This document shows positions 59,102-63,271 of a stretch of 63,271 bases of DNA, one piece after another; within the stretch, counting starts at the first letter, position 1, and each line of letters starts with the position of its first letter. The notes beneath the pieces were generated by a model, which was given only the letters and a program-made list of their open reading frames with translations, was not told where the DNA came from and did not search any database. Made by a program: the position numbers and the translations under genes. Location of the stretch: assembly GCF_902489365.1 (NCBI RefSeq), contig NZ_CABTZR010000005.1:1-63271 (forward strand). Reading direction: 5' to 3'. Source of the DNA: an uncultured Corynebacterium sp. (lineage in GTDB: Bacteria; Actinomycetota; Actinomycetes; Mycobacteriales; Mycobacteriaceae).

Positions 59102-60160
59102 ATGCTCAGCGAGACCGAACGCGCCCGCACCGCGCGCCAGCGCATCCTGCCCGGCTTCGGTGACGAGGCCCAGGAGCGGTTCCACGCGGCGCACGTGCTC
59201 GTCGTGGGAGCCGGCGGGCTGGGCTGCCCGGCCCTCCAGCAGCTGGCGGCGGCTGGCATCGGGCGGATCACGCTCATCGATTCCGATACCGTCGATATCA
59301 GCAATCTGCACAGGCAGGTGTTGCTTGGGGTCGGAGACGTCGGCAAGCCCAAGGTCGAAGTAGCCGCCGCGCGCGCCCGCGAGCTTGCCCCCGAGTTGCA
59401 GATCACCGCGCTCAACGCGCGGCTGACTTCCTCTACAGTTCTTGACCTCTGCGCAGAGGCCGACCTCGTCCTCGATGGCTCAGATACCTTCGTCACGAAG
59501 TACCTCGTCGCTGATGCCTGCGAGCTCACCTCTACCCCGCTGGCCTGGGGTACCGTGCTGCGCTACGGCGGGCAGGCCGCGCTGTGGCACTCCGGGAATG
59601 CATGTGCTGACGGGCGCGGGGTGGGCTTGCGCGATCTCTTCCCCGCACCGCCTAGTGGCGAGGCTCTCGAGTGCTCCACAGCGGGGGTCCTGGGGGCTAC
59701 GACATCGGTCATCGCGGGGCTCATGGCCACCGCGGCGCTGGGCTGGTTGGGAGAGCTTCCGCACCATGAAGAGCTGCGTGGCCGTGTTACGTCCTATGAG
59801 GCGCTGCCCGGGAGTTTCCGCACGCTCACAGTCGTCCCGGATCCTGAGCGCCCCCTCGTTACTGCCCTACCTGGCCGGCACACCCTGCCGCCGGAGCTTG
59901 TCACCGGCCACGCCGCCCTCCTCGATATCTCCGAGAACCCCGACTCTCCTGATGCCACGGTGACACTGCCCTGGCATACCGTCACCGATGATGATGCCGT
60001 GCGCCGAGCGCTCGCTTCGTGCTCCTCCGAACTGGTCTACGTGGCCTGCCCCTCCGGTGGGCGCAGCGCTGGCTTCGTCCTGCGCTACGCCGATCTGGCA
60101 GCGGATATGGGCATCGAGCTGCGTAACCTTCCAGGTGGGCTCGCGTCTCGCGATTTCTAG
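59102..60160 (+). CDS. thiF: ThiF-like adenylyltransferase with C-terminal rhodanese-like domain
   Basis: The 352-residue protein adenylates ThiS. It has the E1-like core (VLVVGAGGLGCPALQQLAAAGIGRITLIDSDTVDISNLHRQ, DLVLDGSDTFVTKYLVADAC, ECSTAGVLGATTSVIAG). A C-terminal domain ends VYVACPSGGRSAGFVLRYAD and carries a rhodanese-type Cys. The zinc-binding CxxC usually just before LFP is replaced by GLRDLFP, so this copy appears to lack one half of the zinc site. It overlaps the convergent YhgE gene by 4 bp. Confidence 0.9.
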   Translation: MLSETERARTARQRILPGFGDEAQERFHAAHVLVVGAGGLGCPALQQLAAAGIGRITLIDSDTVDISNLHRQVLLGVGDVGKPKVEVAAARARELAPELQITALNARLTSSTVLDLCAEADLVLDGSDTFVTKYLVADACELTSTPLAWGTVLRYGGQAALWHSGNACADGRGVGLRDLFPAPPSGEALECSTAGVLGATTSVIAGLMATAALGWLGELPHHEELRGRVTSYEALPGSFRTLTVVPDPERPLVTALPGRHTLPPELVTGHAALLDISENPDSPDATVTLPWHTVTDDDAVRRALASCSSELVYVACPSGGRSAGFVLRYADLAADMGIELRNLPGGLASRDF

Positions 60161-62322
60161 GCGTCGACCACCGCCGGAGCGCGGAATAGGTGCTCGTCCA
60201 CAATTCGGGCGGTGCCATGGTGACGGGCCCGGAAAATAACGCAGGAGGCCACCAACGCCAGAGCGGTCACGATGAACAGCACCGCGATTCCCGCCCAGAA
60301 GGTGCCATCGTGGATGCCGTCGGTCGCGCGGGTAAAGGCATTCTTCGCATAGGACATCGGGTGGAAAGGATGCAGCATGCTCAACGGGCGCGGAATCGCC
60401 GCCACCGGCCACACGCCTCCGAAGACCATGATGCCCAAGGCGAACGCACCAACGGCGAAGATGGCGCCGATCTTGCGTCCAAAGGTAACCAGGAAGAACT
60501 GGTAGGTCGCCGCCCCCACGGCGGCGATGGCAGCGATGACCAGCAGCATCATCGGCCAGCTCGCCGGAGACCATCCCATCGTGGAGGACATGAAGGCCAT
60601 GAAGGCTAGGACGAGGAAATTCAATCCCGCCACGACCCCGAAGGCTGCAAGGATACCGCGCACCGGGCTCGTGGCCGACTCGCCCCGGCGCCCCAGGTAA
60701 TAAGGCAGCGTCATCGCTACCAGCAGCATGACGAGGAATCCGAAGACGAGCACGAAGAGCATCGATACGCCACCGGTGATGTTCTTCTGGGTCGGGTCTA
60801 CCGGGTCGACCACCGTCTGGACCGGATGCAGGTTAGAGGACGTGAAATTGATGGGCACGGCCATGTTCTGTGCGGACGTATCCGGCTGGGTAATGGAGGG
60901 GGCCTTGGCGGCGCCGTCGGCAAGCTTGGTGGCCAATTCGTTCGAGCCCGCCTTGAGCTGGTCCATGCCATCCTTCAGCTCGGTGCCGCCGGCGGCGAGC
61001 TGGCTCGTTCCGTCCTTCAACGTACCGGTGCCTTCGTGCAAGCGGGAAGCACCGTCCTGCAGCTGGACGGCACCGTCGCTCAGTTCGCCAACACCCGCAC
61101 GCAGCTGCTGGGAACCATCGGACAAGCGGTGCGCACCGTCATTAAGAGCCATCATGCCGCCCAAGTACTCCGAATTGGGATCGGCCAGGTTGTAGTAGAG
61201 CTGGCCGGTGCCGGCAGAAAGCTTCTCCAGCTGCGCCACCATGTTGCCGCTGGCGGCCGGGTCCAGCTTGGAGACCAGTGAATAAAGCTGCTCAGCTTGT
61301 TGCTGCATGCCAAGGCCCCGGAGGACGTCGACAAGCTGCAGGAGTGCCGGGGCCACGGCCTGCGCCTGCTTGAGCACCGGGATGAGCATGCCCGTCAGTT
61401 GGTTGACGCCGCCATCGATTTGGCCCGCGCCATCCGCTAGGCGGCCGGTGCCGGCAAGCAGTTTGTCGGAGCCGTCGGCCAGCTGCGCGGCGCCATCATC
61501 GAGCTGCGCGGCGCCATCGCTGAGGCGTCCTACACCGTCATTCAGGCGGTTCGTGCCGTCCAGGAGCTGGCCCGTACCGTTGTTGAGATCGCCCGCGCCA
61601 GCGTCCAGCTTGGCGATTCCCTCGACCGCGCGCCCGCCGCCTTCCTGCAATTTGCCCGCACCCTCATCGAGACGGCCGGCGCCCTCGGCCGCGGTGCCCA
61701 GGCCGTCGCTGAGTTTGTTGAGGCCCTCGATGACTTGGTCGGCATATTTCTTGGAAATCGCATTCTCCACGCTGGTCTGCACCTGCGGGATGAGGCTGGA
61801 GGAAATCACCGAACCATTCGTGCCGTAATAATCATTGGTGGCGAAATGAATCTCCGGCTTGACCGGTTTATCGCTGATGATGGTGACGGCCTGCTCGGAA
61901 AAGTTCTCCGGGATGGTCACCACCATGAGGTATGTGCCCTTGAGCAGCCCCTCGTCCCCGTCACCCTTGCTGACCTCGGTGAAGTTCAGGTACCCCGTCT
62001 CCAACAGGCCTTCGACGACCTGATCACCGTAGTTGGTGTATGTGCCCTGCTTCTCGACGCCCGCGTCCTCATTCACCACCGCCAAGTCAATGTTGCGCAT
62101 GTACTTTGACGGGTCCCACATGGCCCACATCATGGTGCCGGCTACGATCAGCGGCGCAACGAGAAGGAAGACGATGAGCACGCGCGACACGGTACTCGTG
62201 GGGCGCCAATCGAGGACGCGGTGCCACCCCATGGCCTCACTGTCGTGGCCTGCTGCGCTCCCCTTATCTGCCTTGCCAGGCGAAGAAGCATTCATCCGGC
62301 TTTCTTCCGTCTCACGTCGCAT
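60157..62322 (-). CDS. YhgE/Pip domain membrane protein
   Basis: The 721-residue protein has an N-terminal membrane helix (VLIVFLLVAPLIVAGTMMWAMW) followed by the YhgE/Pip start NIDLAVVNEDAG. A long extracytoplasmic region comes next, with many repeats of the type LxDGAxxLxDGxxxL (about residues 180-470, coiled-coil-like). The C-terminal part has five or six membrane helices of ABC-2 permease type. Relatives include phage infection protein and the ESX-associated EsaA. The function is unknown. The start at 62322 has GAGGAGG upstream. Confidence 0.88.
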   Translation of the reverse strand: MRRETEESRMNASSPGKADKGSAAGHDSEAMGWHRVLDWRPTSTVSRVLIVFLLVAPLIVAGTMMWAMWDPSKYMRNIDLAVVNEDAGVEKQGTYTNYGDQVVEGLLETGYLNFTEVSKGDGDEGLLKGTYLMVVTIPENFSEQAVTIISDKPVKPEIHFATNDYYGTNGSVISSSLIPQVQTSVENAISKKYADQVIEGLNKLSDGLGTAAEGAGRLDEGAGKLQEGGGRAVEGIAKLDAGAGDLNNGTGQLLDGTNRLNDGVGRLSDGAAQLDDGAAQLADGSDKLLAGTGRLADGAGQIDGGVNQLTGMLIPVLKQAQAVAPALLQLVDVLRGLGMQQQAEQLYSLVSKLDPAASGNMVAQLEKLSAGTGQLYYNLADPNSEYLGGMMALNDGAHRLSDGSQQLRAGVGELSDGAVQLQDGASRLHEGTGTLKDGTSQLAAGGTELKDGMDQLKAGSNELATKLADGAAKAPSITQPDTSAQNMAVPINFTSSNLHPVQTVVDPVDPTQKNITGGVSMLFVLVFGFLVMLLVAMTLPYYLGRRGESATSPVRGILAAFGVVAGLNFLVLAFMAFMSSTMGWSPASWPMMLLVIAAIAAVGAATYQFFLVTFGRKIGAIFAVGAFALGIMVFGGVWPVAAIPRPLSMLHPFHPMSYAKNAFTRATDGIHDGTFWAGIAVLFIVTALALVASCVIFRARHHGTARIVDEHLFRAPAVVDA

Positions 62323-62588
62323 TCCCGCCTCCTCATGGTTTTAGTTCTGGCCCGCTCACAGCTTTCTGCCCAGGACTTTCAGCGGCAAGACAGCGATAAG
62401 TGGGACCACCAGTTCATTTGTTTCACCAAACATACCACCCAATATGTTGTCTCTGTGAACTTATGGCCATTCGTGCCATTGCACCCCGTGCCGTTACTCC
62501 CGTGTGAGCTCCGAATTACAAGGCACATGAACAGGGCGTTTTCCCCTCCGGTTGCGAGGCCTTAGGGCCTGTTTTAGGCTCTGTGCCC
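62323..62588. other. Intergenic region between the YhgE gene and the HNH-like gene
   Basis: This 266-bp spacer between two divergent genes has no evident coding sequence. It holds a short AT-richer stretch near 62405-62455 and the -10 box of the right-hand gene. Confidence 0.5.
62575..62580 (+). promoter_or_regulatory. -10 box of a leaderless promoter for the HNH-like gene
   Basis: TAGGCT lies 8 nt before the ATG at 62589. Confidence 0.45.
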
Positions 62589-63271
62589 ATGGGGGATATT
62601 GAGACCTACATCCGCCTTCGCAACTCGGGGATTGCGCTGGTGGAAGCAGCAACCAGCACACCCGAAAGCTTGCGCGCGCTCGGCGCCTCACGCGGTGATG
62701 CAGCGGAGCTGGCGTCGCTTCATGCCATCTATTTCGGCGATACCCGCTTCACCGGCAAGCAGCGCGCAGCGCGTCGGGCGGCCCAACGCCAAGGCCACGA
62801 CCTGGCCACACTGAGCCTCATTGAGTCCTACGCCGCCAAACTGAAGAAGCAACTCGACGTCTGGAATTTGCGCGTCACACTTGCATCCACGCCTTCAGAA
62901 CGGGTTGCTTCAGTGGCGGCGGAGCGCTTGAAGGAGCTCAGGCCCAAGCGCGTGCCGTCGCCTGGGGTGCGCCTTACCTACCGCAAAAATGGCCCGCACT
63001 CGCTCACGGTTACCGACTCCGCGCTCAACATCTCCACCATGCGCAGCACCCTGGAGTCCATTAACCCCACCGACCTCCTAGAAGCCACCCGTCAGGTCTT
63101 CTTTAAAGAAGGTGTGGGGTCTCGGCCGGCGGTGGGAACCAACGTCGTGATAACGCTCGACGAGCTCGACAAAATCATCCGCCATGACGGCGATGACATC
63201 GAGCTCGAGCTCACCAACGGCGGGCGCATGAGCGGCGCGGAGTTTCTCACCTACAAGTTCGCCGAAACTGG
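62589..63271 (+). CDS. HNH endonuclease/DUF222-like protein, 5' part only
   Basis: An open frame runs from the ATG at 62589 to the window edge without a stop (227 residues visible). It has an Ala/Arg/Lys-rich helical N-terminal half and then SPGVRLTYRKNGPHSLTVTD, INPTDLL, TNVVITLDELDKIIRHDG and a final LTNGGRMSGAEFL. This resembles the DUF222-type N-terminal region of the HNH endonuclease-like proteins that are multi-copy in corynebacteria. The HNH motif itself would lie beyond the edge, so the call is by resemblance only. Confidence 0.65.
   Translation, partial: MGDIETYIRLRNSGIALVEAATSTPESLRALGASRGDAAELASLHAIYFGDTRFTGKQRAARRAAQRQGHDLATLSLIESYAAKLKKQLDVWNLRVTLASTPSERVASVAAERLKELRPKRVPSPGVRLTYRKNGPHSLTVTDSALNISTMRSTLESINPTDLLEATRQVFFKEGVGSRPAVGTNVVITLDELDKIIRHDGDDIELELTNGGRMSGAEFLTYKFAET

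Noticed and set aside
61390..61700. Tandem DNA repeats inside the YhgE gene
   Set aside because: They encode the known LxDGAxxL-type repeats of YhgE/Pip proteins and vary in DNA sequence.

Overview
The window is about 63 kb of chromosome from a Corynebacterium, or a very close mycolic-acid actinobacterium. The evidence is mycothione reductase, malate:quinone oxidoreductase, a Rip1-type site-2 protease, DUF4439, DUF2469, DUF2631 and DUF4921 genes, moderately high GC, many GTG starts, and many genes whose start codon sits 6-8 nt after a TAnnnT -10 box. Gene order (pnp-rpsO-iunH-ribF/truB, rimP-nusA-ylxR-infB-rbfA, mqo/hydrolase/mtr/two secreted proteins/map/pbp/ispG/rip/dxr, rpsB-tsf-pyrH-frr-cdsA, xerC-dprA-comM-yraN-DUF2469-rnhB-lepB-rplS-thi) matches what I recall of Corynebacterium glutamicum. 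The species cannot be named from the sequence alone.

Layout. 1-1272: the tail of a gene ending in an SSB-like acidic tip, a VOC-fold protein and an AMIN-like lipoprotein. 1369-6025 (minus): pnp, rpsO, a nucleoside hydrolase and ribF, with truB divergent. 6966-16225 (minus): the transcription/translation cluster rimP-nusA-ylxR-infB, then rbfA, nrnA, a MATE exporter, a metallophosphatase and a phosphopantetheinyl transferase. 16263-24414: DUF4439 lipoprotein, proS, yaaA, a solitary AAA+ ATPase with an iteron-like repeat array, a DUF4921 protein, phzF and selO. 24689-36814: mqo, an alpha/beta hydrolase, mtr, two tandem paralogous small secreted proteins, map, a lipid-anchored class B PBP, ispG, the site-2 protease and dxr. 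37007-46111: DUF2631, an ABC exporter, rlmN, LapA-like protein, cdsA, frr, pyrH, tsf, rpsB. 46506-54223: M23-family protein, xerC-dprA-comM-yraN, DUF2469, rnhB, two tandem signal peptidase I genes, rplS. 54381-60160: a TPP riboswitch and the thiamine operon thiC-E-O-S-G-F. 60157-63271: a YhgE/Pip membrane protein and the start of an HNH/DUF222-like gene cut off by the window edge.

How it works together. Most of the window is housekeeping: ribosome assembly and translation, isoprenoid precursors (dxr, ispG), phospholipid synthesis (cdsA), protein export and maturation (two lepB, map), redox balance through mycothiol (mtr), malate oxidation (mqo) and thiamine synthesis. Accessory or puzzling elements are the AAA+ ATPase with its TTTATC array, the tandem secreted pair, the 19-bp palindrome over the xerC promoter and start codon, two DnaA-box matches flanking the xerC-dprA-comM-yraN cluster, and the two edge genes. 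I saw no tRNA, rRNA, CRISPR array or insertion sequence.
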